The notes below the pieces were generated by a model. It had not been told where the DNA came from. It saw only the letters and a list, made by a program, of their open reading frames with translations, and did not search any database. From NCBI RefSeq assembly GCF_016862975.1, contig NZ_BONZ01000013.1:248001-312000 (forward strand): a stretch of 64,000 nucleotides of DNA, written 5' to 3'. Below, piece after piece: positions 26,458 through 35,858 of this stretch. Position 1 is the stretch's first letter. The number at the start of each line of letters is the position of its first letter. The stretch comes from Rugosimonospora africana (GTDB taxonomy: Bacteria > Actinomycetota > Actinomycetes > Mycobacteriales > Micromonosporaceae). The position numbers were made by a program, and so were the translations under genes.

Positions 26458-26479
26458 TGTGGATAACTTCTGTGGATAG
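26458..26479. promoter_or_regulatory. Two DnaA-box-like sequences next to parS
   Basis: TGTGGATAA (26458-26466) is a perfect reverse-orientation TTATCCACA box, and TGTGGATAG (26471-26479) differs at one position. Their position 9 bases from parS suggests DnaA and ParB could meet here, which is inference. Confidence 0.6.
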
Positions 26480-26509
26480 AAAAGGCCCGCCGTCGACGGC
26501 GGGCCTTTT
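26480..26509 (-). terminator. Terminator of parAB
   Basis: AAAAGGCCCGCCG and its exact complement (26497-26509) form a 13-bp stem with a 4-base loop and T tracts in both directions. It lies 14 bases past the parB stop on the minus strand. Confidence 0.88.
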
Positions 26510-26523
26510 TCGTGGATCGGGTG

Positions 26524-27567
26524 TCAGGCTTGGCCGCCCCGGCCCTCCACGCCGATGATGCCAACGATCCGCTCCAGGTCGTCGACCGTCGCGAACTCGA
26601 TCGTGATCTTCCCCTTGCTCCGGCCGATGTCGACCTTCACCCGGGTGTCGAACCGGTCGGAGAGCCGCTCGGCGAGGTCGGTCAGCGCCGGAGCGTGCGG
26701 CTTCGCCCTACGCTTGACCGTCGTCGGCTTGGTCGGCCCGTCCGCCAGAGCGAGCGCGACCAGCTCCTCGGTCGCCCGCACCGACAGCCCCTCGGCCACG
26801 ATCCGGGTAGCCAGCTCCTCCTGCCGCTCGCTGTGTTCAATGCCGAGCAGTGCCCGGGCGTGGCCGGCCGAGAGGACACCGGCGGCAACGCGTCGCTGCA
26901 CCGGGGCCGGCAGGTTCAACAGCCGGATCGTGTTGGAGATCTGCGGACGACTGCGTCCGATCCGGCGGGCCAGCTCCTCGTGCGTCGCGCCGAACTCGTC
27001 GAGCAGCTGCTGGTACGCCGCAGCCTCTTCGAGCGGGTTGAGGTTGGCCCGGTGGATGTTCTCCAGCAAGGCGTCGCGCAGCATGGCATCGTCGCGGGTG
27101 TCCCGGATGATGGCCGGGATCGCGTCCCGCCCCAGTGCCTGGGCCGCACGCCAGCGGCGCTCGCCCATGACGAGTTCGTACTTCTGCGGCCCGAGTTCGC
27201 GAACGACGATCGGTTGAAGGAAGCCGACCTGCTCGATCGACACCTTCAGCTCGTCGAGCGCCTCGTCGTCGAAGACGCTGCGCGGCTGCTTCGGGTTGGG
27301 CACGATCGCGTCGACCGACACCTCGGCGAAACGGGCACCCGGTACCGGGGCCAGATCGTCGGGCCCGACGGCCGGATCGGCAGTGGCCGCCGGGGCGGCC
27401 GTGCCGGGTACAGCCGCCGGCTGAGCCGGTGCGTCGGTCTGGGCGGGCGGTACGGCGACGGGCTGCGCGGGCACGTCCGACTGCGGTACCGGCGGGACCG
27501 GCACAGGGGCGGCCGTAGGTATCAGGGCACCCAGCCCTCGGCCCAAACCACCACGCGGCTTGCTCAT
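26524..27567 (-). CDS. parB: Chromosome partitioning protein ParB
   Basis: ParB binds parS, spreads as a CTP-dependent clamp and is moved by ParA. The 347 residues begin [18 protein letters not shown], then a Pro/Ala linker. The CTP-binding N-domain shows [25 protein letters not shown] and [14 protein letters not shown], and the helix-turn-helix shows [28 protein letters not shown]-terminal dimerisation domain ([19 protein letters not shown]) follows. It overlaps parA by 4 bases and is followed by a terminator. Three parS sites lie in the flanking 4 kb. Confidence 0.96.
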   Translation of the reverse strand: MSKPRGGLGRGLGALIPTAAPVPVPPVPQSDVPAQPVAVPPAQTDAPAQPAAVPGTAAPAATADPAVGPDDLAPVPGARFAEVSVDAIVPNPKQPRSVFDDEALDELKVSIEQVGFLQPIVVRELGPQKYELVMGERRWRAAQALGRDAIPAIIRDTRDDAMLRDALLENIHRANLNPLEEAAAYQQLLDEFGATHEELARRIGRSRPQISNTIRLLNLPAPVQRRVAAGVLSAGHARALLGIEHSERQEELATRIVAEGLSVRATEELVALALADGPTKPTTVKRRAKPHAPALTDLAERLSDRFDTRVKVDIGRSKGKITIEFATVDDLERIVGIIGVEGRGGQA

Positions 27568-28676
27568 GCCAGACCCCCCACCCTGGCGCCACGCTCGGCG
27601 ATCTCCTGCGCGGCCTCGAAGTAGCTGATCGCCCCCCTGGAGCCCGGATCGTAGGTCATCACCGACTGGCTGTAGCTCGGCGCCTCGGACACCCGCACGT
27701 TGCGCGGGATGACCGCATGGAGGACCTTGTCTCCGAAGTGCGCCCGGACGTCCTGCTCGACCAGGTCGGCGAGCCGGGTACGGCGGTCATACATGGTCAG
27801 CAGCACGGTCGTGATGTCGAGCGCCGGGTTGAGGTGAGACTTCACCAGCGCGATGTTGCTCGTGAGCGCCTGCACACCTTCCAGGGCGTAGTACTCGCAC
27901 TGGATCGGGATCATGACCTCCTGCGCGGCCACCAGCGCGTTGACCGTCAGCAGGCCGAGGGAGGGTGGGCAGTCGATGAAGATGTAGTCGTACTCGGTCG
28001 AGGACGCCTGGATCGCCCGGGCCAACCGGGATTCGCGAGCGACCACGGAGACCAGCTCGATTTCGGCGCCGGCGAGGTCGATCGTCGCCGGGACGCACGA
28101 GAGGTTGGGGATCCCGTCGACCTGCTGGGCGACATCGGCGAGCGCCGTGCCGTCGATCAGGCAGTCATAGACGTCGGGCACGCCCACGTGATGCGGCACG
28201 TTGAGTCCGGTGGACGCGTTGCCCTGCGGGTCCAGATCGATCACGAGTACCCGGTTGCCGTGGAGCGCCAGAGCCACCGCGATGTTCACCGCTGTGGTGG
28301 TCTTGCCCACCCCACCCTTCTGGTTGGCCACGCACACGACCCGTCGCCGGGTTGGACGAGGCATCGTGATCTCGCCGCTCGGGTTGAGTACTTTCACAGC
28401 CCGTTCGGCCTCCTGAGCAAGGGGCGGGTCTTCGGTTTCACGTGAAACATCGGCCTCCGGTTCGGGGGGCGACGCGGCGAGGGCACCGTCCGACGCCTCC
28501 GCCCGGGGTGACGGCACCACAGCCGGCGCGCCCGCCGCCGGCTCGCCCTCGTAACCGGAACCGGGGCGGGATCGGGAAGCCGTTTGCTGCTCGGCGGCGG
28601 CGCCTACCGCCCAACCGTCATACTCCGGCTCCGCGGAGCCGGCGCCATGTGAGCTGAAAGAACCAGTCTCGTGCAC
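27564..28676 (-). CDS. parA: Chromosome partitioning ATPase ParA
   Basis: The ATPase core (266 residues from MPRPTRRR) has the deviant Walker A KGGVGKTT, the [14 protein letters not shown] switch, [15 protein letters not shown] and the C-terminal [20 protein letters not shown]. An acidic, Ala/Pro-rich N-terminal extension of about 104 residues precedes it when translation starts at GTG 28676 (AGGGA upstream); ATG 28364 would give the core alone. The extension contains VSRET, encoded by a parS site inside the gene. A longer reading frame to 29039 was rejected because it crosses an intergenic repeat. parA and parB are coupled by a 4-base overlap. Confidence 0.93.
   Translation of the reverse strand: MHETGSFSSHGAGSAEPEYDGWAVGAAAEQQTASRSRPGSGYEGEPAAGAPAVVPSPRAEASDGALAASPPEPEADVSRETEDPPLAQEAERAVKVLNPSGEITMPRPTRRRVVCVANQKGGVGKTTTAVNIAVALALHGNRVLVIDLDPQGNASTGLNVPHHVGVPDVYDCLIDGTALADVAQQVDGIPNLSCVPATIDLAGAEIELVSVVARESRLARAIQASSTEYDYIFIDCPPSLGLLTVNALVAAQEVMIPIQCEYYALEGVQALTSNIALVKSHLNPALDITTVLLTMYDRRTRLADLVEQDVRAHFGDKVLHAVIPRNVRVSEAPSYSQSVMTYDPGSRGAISYFEAAQEIAERGARVGGLA
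28434..28449. promoter_or_regulatory. parS site, copy 3, inside parA
   Basis: GGTTTCACGTGAAACA matches the consensus at 15 of 16 positions. On the minus strand it is read as codons for Val-Ser-Arg-Glu-Thr in the ParA N-terminal extension. Confidence 0.92.
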
Positions 28677-29045
28677 GCTGTCATCCCTGCCCGCTGTGGA
28701 TGGATCTGACCGACGATCTCGTAGACCACGCCGGAAATAAACGCGGCGGTGCGCGGCAAGCCTACGGCGTGACGGACTCGCTAAGCCACCGATGTCCGAG
28801 AGTCGGCCGTGTTCGACACCGTCATTCGATTCACCGGGCCGCCTCGAGCGGTCAATTCCACCCGATCCGTCCTCCGCGTCGAGCCCGCCACTCAGCGCGT
28901 CCACGCCACTCCCGCTCCGCTCTATGGCTCGACCAGTCCGGCTCGGCGCGTCTGACGCTGCCGGCGACCCGGACCAGTCAACAGGACGGGCCGCCTCCGG
29001 TTCCGGATGAAAGAGGGGGCGTCCGCCCATTGTCAACAACGACCG
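28677..29045. other. parA-rsmG intergenic region with repeat copy
   Basis: These 369 bases separate rsmG from parA. They hold a copy of the 53-bp dispersed repeat (28930-28980) and otherwise no gene that can be supported. Although open on the minus strand in the parA frame, this part has low-complexity Arg/Ser/Gly coding and no family similarity. Confidence 0.6.
28930..28980 (+). repeat. Dispersed 53-bp repeat, single degenerate copy
   Basis: The segment starts CGACCAGTCCGGCTCGGCG and ends GACCCGGACCAGTCA. It matches the tandem units at 56673-56778 in the same orientation with a few substitutions. It contains the small palindrome-like GCGTCTGACGC. Confidence 0.75.
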
Positions 29046-29822
29046 TCACCAACGTGATCGAGTCGAACCGCCCCGCCGCGCACGCGGCCGTTCCGCGCGA
29101 CCCGCCGGAGCGCGGGTACCCCGCCGTGACGTCTCGACCTCGCGTTCCCGGACGACTTCCACGACCGTCGCCGGCTGTTCGAGGAGGCCGGCTCCGCATT
29201 CGCGGATCACCGGCGTACCACCGCCGAGCCGACCGATCGCGTCGCGATGCGTCTCCACCTCATCGGCCGCCGAGGCGCCCTTGAGCGCGAGCAGCCTGCC
29301 ACCGACCGAGGCGAGTGGCAGGCACCAGGCGGCGAGCCGGTCCATCGGTGCGACCGCGCGGGCGGTGACGACGTCGCCGGGTGATACCTGTCCGGCCAGG
29401 GGGCCGCGGACGAGTTCCTCAGCACGTCCCCGAACTACCGACACCCGCTCCTGCAGATCGAGTCGGGCCACCGCCTCGGTCAGGAACAGGGTGCGCCGGG
29501 CGAGCGGCTCGACCAGGACGACCGTCAGGTCCGGACGGGCTATAGCGAGAACGACGCCCGGCAGTCCCGCTCCCGAGCCCACATCCACAACGGCTGCGCC
29601 GGCCTGGACCAGCTCGGCCATGGCGGCGCAGTTGAGCAGGTGCCGATCCCAGATCCGGGGCGCCTCGCGCGGCCCGATCAGACCACGAATCACGCCATCG
29701 GTTGCGAGCAGGTCGGCGTACTGCCGCGCCAGGGGAAGCCGGTCGCCAAAGAGAACCCGAGCCGCCGGTGACAGCGACTCGGGTAGCGGCGACGGCGACT
29801 CGGGGATGTCAGATGTGGACAC
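29046..29822 (-). CDS. rsmG: 16S rRNA (guanine-527-N7)-methyltransferase RsmG
   Basis: The enzyme methylates G527 of 16S rRNA; loss of it gives low-level streptomycin resistance in relatives. The 258 residues show the RsmG N-terminus (FGDRLPLARQYADLLATDGVIRGLIGPRE, IWDRHLLNCAAM), the SAM-binding VVDVGSGAGLPGVVLAIARPD and VTARAVAPMDRLAAW. The last 35 or so residues are an Arg-rich tail beyond the conserved domain. The start is GTG 29822, three bases after the jag stop, so the two are probably cotranscribed. Confidence 0.95.
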   Translation of the reverse strand: MSTSDIPESPSPLPESLSPAARVLFGDRLPLARQYADLLATDGVIRGLIGPREAPRIWDRHLLNCAAMAELVQAGAAVVDVGSGAGLPGVVLAIARPDLTVVLVEPLARRTLFLTEAVARLDLQERVSVVRGRAEELVRGPLAGQVSPGDVVTARAVAPMDRLAAWCLPLASVGGRLLALKGASAADEVETHRDAIGRLGGGTPVIRECGAGLLEQPATVVEVVREREVETSRRGTRAPAGRAERPRARRGGSTRSRW

Positions 29823-29825
29823 CGG

Positions 29826-30395
29826 CTATGCCGACGGCCGAACCACGATCCGCCGGCTGGGCTCGACGCCCTCGGATTCGCTCTCCACCCCGGCCAGTGC
29901 GTTGATCACATCGTGTACGCACTTGCGCTCGAACGCGGACATCGGCTCCAGCCGTACCGGCTCGCCGTACTCCTTGACCTTCTCTGCCGCGTTCTTGGCG
30001 ATCGCGCCGAGTTCCTTGCGCCGGGCCGCGCGGTACCCGCCGACGTCGAGCAGGAGACGGCTGGGCGAGCCGGTCTGCCGGAAGATCGCCAACCGGGTCA
30101 GTTCCTGCAGCGCCTCTAGAGTGGCGCCGCGCTGCCCGACCAGGGCCTGCAAGCGCCCGCCGACCACCTCGACCACCGGGCGACCGTTCTGGATCAGCTC
30201 GTCGATGTCGCCGTCGTAGTCAAGGATGTCCAACAGGCCCTCGACGTAGTCCGCGGCGATCTCGCTTTGCCGGAAGAGATCGCCCTCGCTGGTCGGCGCC
30301 GCGGTCTTCTCCTCGGTCGCTTCCGCTACTTCCGCGATCTCCTCGTCCCCCGCGTTTTCCGTCCCCGTCGCGGCTGGGCTGCTTGTTTCGGTCAC
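29826..30395 (-). CDS. jag: RNA-binding protein Jag/KhpB
   Basis: The 189-residue protein has a disordered acidic N-terminus (about 1-40), a KH domain (about 70-125, with the loop VGQRGATLEALQELTRLAIF) and a C-terminal R3H domain (PMSAFERKCVHDVINALAGVESESEGVEPSRRIVV). It is an RNA-binding partner in cell elongation and division in Gram-positive bacteria. It follows yidC by 131 bases with a hairpin between, and leads into rsmG. The start is GTG 30395. Confidence 0.94.
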   Translation of the reverse strand: MTETSSPAATGTENAGDEEIAEVAEATEEKTAAPTSEGDLFRQSEIAADYVEGLLDILDYDGDIDELIQNGRPVVEVVGGRLQALVGQRGATLEALQELTRLAIFRQTGSPSRLLLDVGGYRAARRKELGAIAKNAAEKVKEYGEPVRLEPMSAFERKCVHDVINALAGVESESEGVEPSRRIVVRPSA

Positions 30396-30487
30396 GTTGT
30401 CATCTCCGGATTACTGAGATCCACTTCCCCCGGACGCCGATCGAGCATCGGTTCGAGGATGTCTGTTCACTCGGGGAGCGTCGCTCG

Positions 30488-30516
30488 GCCCGCGGGTCCA
30501 CCGAGGACCCGCGGGC
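30488..30516 (-). terminator. Hairpin between yidC and jag
   Basis: GCCCGCGGGTCC and GGACCCGCGGGC form a perfect 12-bp stem with a 5-base loop, 10 bases after the yidC stop. It has no T tract. It may attenuate transcription so that jag-rsmG is expressed at a different level from yidC. Confidence 0.6.
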
Positions 30517-30526
30517 GGCGTCCGCA

Positions 30527-31714
30527 TCAACCCGAAAGGCGTCTCGCCGTCCCCTTCTTCGGGTTCACCGGCTTGGCTCCGGGCTTCGGCGCGAGCGTCG
30601 GGCCATCGTCATCGACTGGAGTGCCGTTCGATCCCGACGCGCCGTTCACCGGCTTGCCGTTGGCGCCGTTCGGCGTGGCAGCCTTCTTCGCCCCGGGGGT
30701 GGGGACCTTCTTCGCGACCTCGGGAGTGCCGGCCTTCTTCGCGGCGGCCGGCGCACCGGCCTTCTTCACACCGGGAGCACCGGCCTTCTTCGCCACCGGC
30801 TTCGCACCCGGCTTCGGGGCCAGGGCCTTGGCAGCCGCGCTCGGAGCCGCCTTGACGCCCGGCTTCGCGGTCTTGGCCGCGGTGCCCGACTTCGCCGCAC
30901 CGGTCGTGGCCTTGGAGGCGTTCGGCGGCGGCGGGTACTTGCGAAGCACCCAGAACTGCTGGCCGAGCGAGAACAGGTTGGTGGTGGTCCAGTAGATGAC
31001 CACACCGATCGGGAACAGGCCACCGGAGATCAGCAGAGACACCGGGATGCCGAAGAGCATCAGGCGCTGGATCATCTTCTGCTGCGGATCCTCCGACCAA
31101 CCGGTCTTGAGGATCATCTGCCGGCTGGTCATGAACGTCGTGATGATCATGGTGGCGATCAGCACGCCGGCCACCAGCTTCACGGTCGTGCCGTTGGCGT
31201 GCATGTTCGCGAGGTCCGTCGAGCTGGACCGGAACGAGGCGGCGATCGGCGCGCCGAAGAGCTTCGCGTGCGAGGCGCTCTCGAACTGCGCGGTCGTCCA
31301 GCCGTACAGGGTCTGGAGCCGTACCGGCATGGTCGGCTTGAGGTGGCGCAGCACGTGGAACAGCGAGATGAAGACCGGGATCTGGACCACCATCGGGAGG
31401 CAGCCCATTAGCGGATTGGCCTTCTCCTTCTTGTACAGCTCCATCATTTCCCGCTGGAGCGTCTCCCGGTCGCCCTTGTGCTTGGCCTGGAGCTCCTTGA
31501 TCTGCGGAGCCAGCGCCTGCATGGCACGCTGCGACTTGATCTGCTTGACGAAGACCGGGAACAGGATGGCGCGGATGCTCAGCACCAGGAAGACGATCGC
31601 CAGGACCCATTCCCAGTTGGTACGCAGGAACGAGCTGCCGTGGAACGCCAGGTTCCACAGAGCGTGCCACTCCAGCAGGATCCAGGAGATCGCCCTGTAG
31701 AGGGGATCCAGCAC
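30527..31714 (-). CDS. yidC: Membrane protein insertase YidC
   Basis: YidC inserts and folds inner-membrane proteins with or without SecYEG. The 395 residues contain an N-terminal helix (about 5-25), the conserved insertase core (about 35-245) with IRAILFPVFVKQIKSQRAMQAL, KANPLMGCLPMVVQIPVFISLFHVLR and a hydrophilic-groove Arg (SIRAI), and a long basic Ala/Pro/Lys-rich tail (about 265-395) likely to touch ribosomes. It lacks the large periplasmic domain of Gram-negative YidC. The start is GTG 31714 with GGGAGT before it; yidD lies 18 bases upstream. Confidence 0.95.
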   Translation of the reverse strand: MLDPLYRAISWILLEWHALWNLAFHGSSFLRTNWEWVLAIVFLVLSIRAILFPVFVKQIKSQRAMQALAPQIKELQAKHKGDRETLQREMMELYKKEKANPLMGCLPMVVQIPVFISLFHVLRHLKPTMPVRLQTLYGWTTAQFESASHAKLFGAPIAASFRSSSTDLANMHANGTTVKLVAGVLIATMIITTFMTSRQMILKTGWSEDPQQKMIQRLMLFGIPVSLLISGGLFPIGVVIYWTTTNLFSLGQQFWVLRKYPPPPNASKATTGAAKSGTAAKTAKPGVKAAPSAAAKALAPKPGAKPVAKKAGAPGVKKAGAPAAAKKAGTPEVAKKVPTPGAKKAATPNGANGKPVNGASGSNGTPVDDDGPTLAPKPGAKPVNPKKGTARRLSG

Positions 31715-31732
31715 GTCAATACTCCCGTTACG

Positions 31733-31999
31733 TCAAGGTCGAGTCGGCGGCACCGGGTCGTACCCGCCGGGATTGAAAGGTTGGCACCGCAGCAGCCGCC
31801 AGACCGCCAGCCGGAGTCCACGCACCGCGCCGTGTGTCGCAATCGCCTCAAGGGCGTATGCGCTGCATGACGGGTAGAACCGGCAACGGGCCGGCAGTGC
31901 CGGGCTTATCCAACGACGGTACGCGATGATGGGGGCTGTCAACACCTTCGCGCCGAGCGTGGTCGGCCCGGACCGCGCGTGCACGTGTTGAACGCTCAT
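31733..31999 (-). CDS. yidD: Membrane protein insertion efficiency factor YidD
   Basis: This 88-residue protein has the signature [29 protein letters not shown] followed by [14 protein letters not shown]. The two conserved Cys are present. It is thought to assist YidC-dependent insertion. It overlaps rnpA by 4 bases (ATGA) and is followed by yidC, the standard order. Confidence 0.94.
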   Translation of the reverse strand: MSVQHVHARSGPTTLGAKVLTAPIIAYRRWISPALPARCRFYPSCSAYALEAIATHGAVRGLRLAVWRLLRCQPFNPGGYDPVPPTRP

Positions 32000-32361
32000 C
32001 GCCGCACCGCCCCACGAGCGCGAGCGGCGCCTAACGCGCCGTCGAGATCGGCCGCGATCTGCGGGTACGGCCGGGTCGCCGCCCCGGGCAGCGCGCGGAC
32101 CACGAGGTCCGAACCCACCGGCAGGTCACCGAGCCGTTCACGGACGAGTTGCCGCAGGCGCCGTTTCACCAGGTTTCGGGCAACGGCCACGCCAACGGAC
32201 TTTGGCACGACAAAACCGGCACGCGGGGAGCGCGCCGGTTCACTGCCGACCTCCGGGGACATCAGATGCACGACGATCACGCCACGACCAGCACGCCGAC
32301 CGCCACGGATCGTCGAGGCGAACTCACCGTGGCGACGGAGCCGCTGCGCGGCGGCCAGCAC
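31996..32361 (-). CDS. rnpA: Ribonuclease P protein component
   Basis: The basic 121-residue protein partners RNase P RNA in 5' tRNA processing. It starts [21 protein letters not shown] and has the RNR-type motif in [24 protein letters not shown]. It is short, as usual for the family. The start is GTG 32361, 19 bases after the rpmH stop. Confidence 0.95.
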   Translation of the reverse strand: MLAAAQRLRRHGEFASTIRGGRRAGRGVIVVHLMSPEVGSEPARSPRAGFVVPKSVGVAVARNLVKRRLRQLVRERLGDLPVGSDLVVRALPGAATRPYPQIAADLDGALGAARARGAVRR

Positions 32362-32380
32362 CCGATCCCCCCAGCGGCCC

Positions 32381-32518
32381 TCAGGCCGAAAGGCGGGCGC
32401 GGCCCTTGGACCGGCGCGCCGAGATGATCGCGCGCCCGGCGCGGGTGCGCATGCGCAGCCGGAAGCCGTGGGTCTTCGCGCGCCGGCGGTTGTTCGGCTG
32501 GTAGGTGCGCTTGCTCAC
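32381..32518 (-). CDS. rpmH: 50S ribosomal protein L34
   Basis: L34 is a tiny basic large-subunit protein: 45 residues starting [20 protein letters not shown]. The GTG at 32518 is chosen because the family begins exactly there; the open frame continues about 100 codons upstream without similarity. It is the first gene of the rpmH-rnpA-yidD-yidC series and diverges from dnaA. Confidence 0.97.
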   Translation of the reverse strand: MSKRTYQPNNRRRAKTHGFRLRMRTRAGRAIISARRSKGRARLSA

Positions 32519-33079
32519 GTCGAGCTCCGTCTCAGAACTGTCCGGCGACGCGCGCCGAACCAGGATCCAGAAAGTCCACAAACAATTCTGCGTGACCGAC
32601 TTGCGGGCACGCTTCCGAGCCAGCCTACCAGCCGGACGCCTGATCAGCCCAAACGGTACCGGCGCGGACCCGTGCCCCGGCGCATCCGCATACGTCCCGT
32701 GATCCTCCGGAAACGGTGGGTATGACCTGGAAGAAACTTGGCGCAGCCGCATAGACCCCAGGTGTGGACAAGCGTGACACAAGCATGTGGACAACGGTTG
32801 AGAGGGTGTGGACAACGCTGTTAACCTGCCCGCTTGCCGGTGATGTCGACGAGGCTGGCCACGCGTAAAAACGACAAGCCGGACAAATGACGAACGGAAC
32901 GGAATGGCGTGGTGCCGTCACGCGAGGCGGCAGGGGGTGCGCGGCGAGGGAGATCACTCTCCCACCGCTCCTAGTAAGTCGATTCACAGGCTGTGGAAAA
33001 GCTGTGGATGACGCGCGTGGGCTGTGGACGCGATGTGTACCCGTGGGGGACGGGCCTGGGAACAACAGGGGGTGCGGCG
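32519..33079. other. rpmH-dnaA intergenic region
   Basis: These 561 bases carry the divergent promoters of rpmH and dnaA. They hold three TGTGGACAA DnaA boxes (separate entry) and weaker words (TGTGGAAAA, TGTGGATGA, TGTGGACGC) within the last 90 bases before dnaA, which suggests DnaA autoregulation. No other gene is seen. Confidence 0.75.
32763..32815. promoter_or_regulatory. Three DnaA boxes upstream of dnaA
   Basis: TGTGGACAA occurs exactly at 32763-32771, 32786-32794 and 32807-32815, all in one orientation. This is the reverse complement of TTGTCCACA, a favoured actinobacterial DnaA box. Confidence 0.85.
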
Positions 33080-34744
33080 GTGGCGGATGCGTATGACCTC
33101 GGTGCTGTGTGGGCGGCGGCGACGGACGAGATCGGCTCGGCTCAGCACCGCGCCTACCTCCGGCTGACCCGGCTGCGCGCGATCGTCGAGGACACCGCCC
33201 TGGTGGCCGTTCCGGACGCGTTCACCCGCGACGTGATCGAGTCCAAGCTGCGGCCGGCGATCACCGACGCGCTGTCCCGGCAGTTGGGTCGCCGGATAGA
33301 TGTCGCAGTCACCGTGCGGGCGCCCGAGGAGCCTCCCCGGCCGGTGTCGCCGCCGGTCCCGATGTCCGCGCCCGTGCCCGAGGTACCCGCGTTCATCGCT
33401 CAGGCGCCGGTGACCCGGACGGCCGAGCCGACCCTGTTCGACGCCGCGCTCATGCGTGAGCCGGGGATGGGCACGGAGACCAGCGAAGAGGCGACAATCC
33501 CGCCGCCGCGCACCGGGTACGAGGTCGGGTACGAGCAGCGGTACGGCCGGATCAGCCCGCCGCCGCAGGCCAACCCGTACCAGAGCATGCCGCCCGCGCC
33601 TCCGATGCAGCGGACGCCGACCAGCCCGCCCGCGCCGATGCACCCGCCGGTCACCTCGGGTGGCGGCGGCACCGGCCGGGACGACCACCGGCCCTCGATC
33701 GGCCCGAGCGACGGCGGCAATCGACTCAACCCGAAGTACATGTTTGAGACGTTCGTCATCGGGTCCTCGAACCGATTCGCGCACGCGGCCAGCGTCGCGG
33801 TCGCTGAGTCGCCGGCGAAGGCGTACAACCCGCTGTTCATCTACGGCAGCTCCGGGCTGGGCAAGACCCACCTGCTGCACGCGATCGGGCACTACGCCAC
33901 GACGCTCGGCACCGCCCGCTCGGTCCGGTACGTATCGACCGAAGAGTTCACCAACGACTTCATCAACTCGCTGCGCGACGACAAGACCCAGGCGTTCCAG
34001 CGCCGGTACCGGGACGTCGACATTCTCCTGATCGACGACATCCAGTTCCTGGAGACCAGGGAGCGCACCCAGGAGGAGTTCTTCCACACCTTCAACACGC
34101 TGCACAACTCCAACAAGCAGCTGGTGATCACCTCCGACCGTTCCCCGAAGCAGCTCGCGACGCTGGAGGACCGGCTGCGTACCCGGTTCGAGTGGGGCCT
34201 GCTGGCGGACATCCAGCCGCCGGACCTGGAGACCCGCATCGCCATCCTGCAGAAGAAGGCGGCTCAGGAGCGGCTGTCCGCCCCCGCCGACGTGCTGGAG
34301 TTCATCGCGTCCCGGATCTCCAGCTCGATCCGTGAACTCGAGGGCGCGCTGATCCGGGTCACCGCGTTCGCCAGCCTGACCCGTTCCCCGGTCCAGCTGT
34401 CGCTCGCCGAGGAGGTGCTGCGCGACTTCATCCCGGACGGCACCGGACCGGAGATCAACGCCGACCAGATCATGGCCTCCACCGCCGACTACTTCGGCGT
34501 CAGCCTGGAAGACCTGCGCGGCCACTCCCGCTCGCGGGTACTGGTGAACGCGCGCCAGGTCGCGATGTACCTGTGCCGGGAACTCACCGACCTGTCCCTG
34601 CCCCGCATCGGGCAGGCGTTCGGCGGTCGCGACCACACCACGGTCATGCACGCCGACCGGAAGATCCGCCAGCAGATGGCCGAGCGCCGGTCGCTCTACA
34701 ACCAGATCGCCGAGCTGACCAACCGGATCAAACAGACTCCCTGA
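33080..34744 (+). CDS. dnaA: Chromosomal replication initiator DnaA
   Basis: DnaA binds DnaA boxes at oriC and opens the duplex. The 554 residues contain domain I (about 1-85), a long Pro-rich domain II linker (about 90-220), the AAA+ domain with [11 protein letters not shown] (Walker A, about 256) and [10 protein letters not shown] (Walker B), and the C-terminal DNA-binding domain ending in [14 protein letters not shown]. The GTG at 33080 follows AGGGGG with 7-base spacing; an upstream ATG at 32993 has no such site. Promoter DnaA boxes suggest autoregulation. Confidence 0.97.
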   Translation: MADAYDLGAVWAAATDEIGSAQHRAYLRLTRLRAIVEDTALVAVPDAFTRDVIESKLRPAITDALSRQLGRRIDVAVTVRAPEEPPRPVSPPVPMSAPVPEVPAFIAQAPVTRTAEPTLFDAALMREPGMGTETSEEATIPPPRTGYEVGYEQRYGRISPPPQANPYQSMPPAPPMQRTPTSPPAPMHPPVTSGGGGTGRDDHRPSIGPSDGGNRLNPKYMFETFVIGSSNRFAHAASVAVAESPAKAYNPLFIYGSSGLGKTHLLHAIGHYATTLGTARSVRYVSTEEFTNDFINSLRDDKTQAFQRRYRDVDILLIDDIQFLETRERTQEEFFHTFNTLHNSNKQLVITSDRSPKQLATLEDRLRTRFEWGLLADIQPPDLETRIAILQKKAAQERLSAPADVLEFIASRISSSIRELEGALIRVTAFASLTRSPVQLSLAEEVLRDFIPDGTGPEINADQIMASTADYFGVSLEDLRGHSRSRVLVNARQVAMYLCRELTDLSLPRIGQAFGGRDHTTVMHADRKIRQQMAERRSLYNQIAELTNRIKQTP

Positions 34745-35071
34745 CCGCGCGGCCAGTCGACCGCAGTCCGACCGCAGTCCGTCCGTGTCCGCCGGCGCCC
34801 CGCTACGAGGGCAAGCCGGCGTTCGCCGACGGGGCCACCCGGCAGACCATGACCGTCTGGGTCACCCTCGGTCGGTGGAGCCGGCGCGCACCTTCTCCTA
34901 TTGCGGCTGCACGTTCTCCTACCGCTGGCCGCACGCCGCGGGCGTCCCGGCCGAGGACGGGAACTCGGTACTGGTCGAGTCCGCCGTTACCCGGGGATGC
35001 TGACGGCGGCCGGCAGCACCAGGAGAGCCACGAGGTTCGTTGCGCCGTCCAGCCCGAGCGGCTCGAAGCCA

Positions 35072-35177
35072 CCGCCCAGACGTTGACGGCCGCCGCCCAG
35101 ACGATGACCCGCCGCCCAGACGTTGACGGCCGCCGCCCAGGGGATGACCCGCCGCCCCAGGCGATGACGGTCGCCGC
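35072..35177. repeat. Tandem repeats in the origin spacer
   Basis: Two 40-bp units (35072-35111 and 35112-35151) differ at two positions, followed by a partial unit to 35177. Each 40-mer is itself two related halves starting CCGCCCAGACG and carrying TTGACGG or ATGACCC. Confidence 0.85.
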
Positions 35178-35309
35178 CGAACGCTGGAACGCAGGGCTCA
35201 GGACGATCCAGCCGCTCTCCGAGGCCGCGTACCGCGACCAGCGACTCGACGACGAGCCGAAGTAGCCGGGCTGAGCACACCGACGGTGACCGGTCGGTCC
35301 ATCGTCGGT

Positions 35310-35700
35310 AGCCCTTCGCGTGTCATAACCAATCCACACCCTGTGGGTCACCATCCACAATCGACCCAAGTTATCCACAGAGTGTGGATCCCGCCTGGGG
35401 AAGCCGTGTGGAACTCATGTGGACGTGTCCGTTTGGCCGTGGACACCTTGTGTACGACGTTTCCCCACAGCTGGGGGTAAATCCTGGGCATAACAGGTGG
35501 ATAACCGGTGGACGGCCGTGGACAAGTGTGCCGGCGCCGGCCGGGTTGGGGACAAGTCGCCGTTTCAGACAGTCTTGTTCCACACCCTCCCCACCTGTGG
35601 AAATGCGAGCTGAGCAGTGCCGATGGCAGTTCTCCACAGAACGCACAGGTGCGAAGAAGACGATGAAATAGATCTTCTAAGAAAACAAAAAGCAATCATC
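35310..35700. other. oriC core: DnaA box cluster and AT-rich unwinding element
   Basis: Perfect TTATCCACA lies at 35371-35379. Near matches include CAATCCACA (35330), CCATCCACA (35351), TGTGGATCC (35383), GGTGGATAA (35496), CGTGGACAA (35517), TGTGGAAAT (35596) and TTCTCCACA (35630), with others between. The stretch 35658-35700 is strikingly AT-rich for this genome and is the likely duplex-unwinding element. The placement between dnaA and dnaN is canonical for actinobacteria. Confidence 0.92.
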
Positions 35701-35858
35701 TGCGTGTGGAAAGAACCGGGTGCCAAAGTTGCCGGGGTCGGTGCACGGCCAGCTTGCGTTCGCCATACAGTGCGAGAGGCAAACGATGAGTTTGACCGGA
35801 CGGCGGCCCGGACCGCCGGTGACCACCAGGCCCCCAGCCTGGATCGGGAGGGCACAAG

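Larger units (their letters stand above)
34745..35858. other. dnaA-dnaN spacer containing oriC
   Basis: This 1.1-kb gene-free stretch has three parts. The first (34745-35070) is GC-rich with nothing recognisable. The second (35072-35177) is a tandem repeat. The third (35310-35700) is a DnaA-box cluster ending in an AT-rich segment. Short open frames here have no family similarity. Confidence 0.85.

Noticed and set aside
28677-29039. Upstream extension of parA to an ATG at 29039
   Set aside because: The extra 121 codons include an intergenic repeat copy and have no similarity; GTG 28676 has a ribosome binding site.
34803-35378. Open frames in the dnaA-dnaN spacer on both strands
   Set aside because: They encode repeat-derived or low-complexity peptides with no family similarity, and lie across oriC elements.
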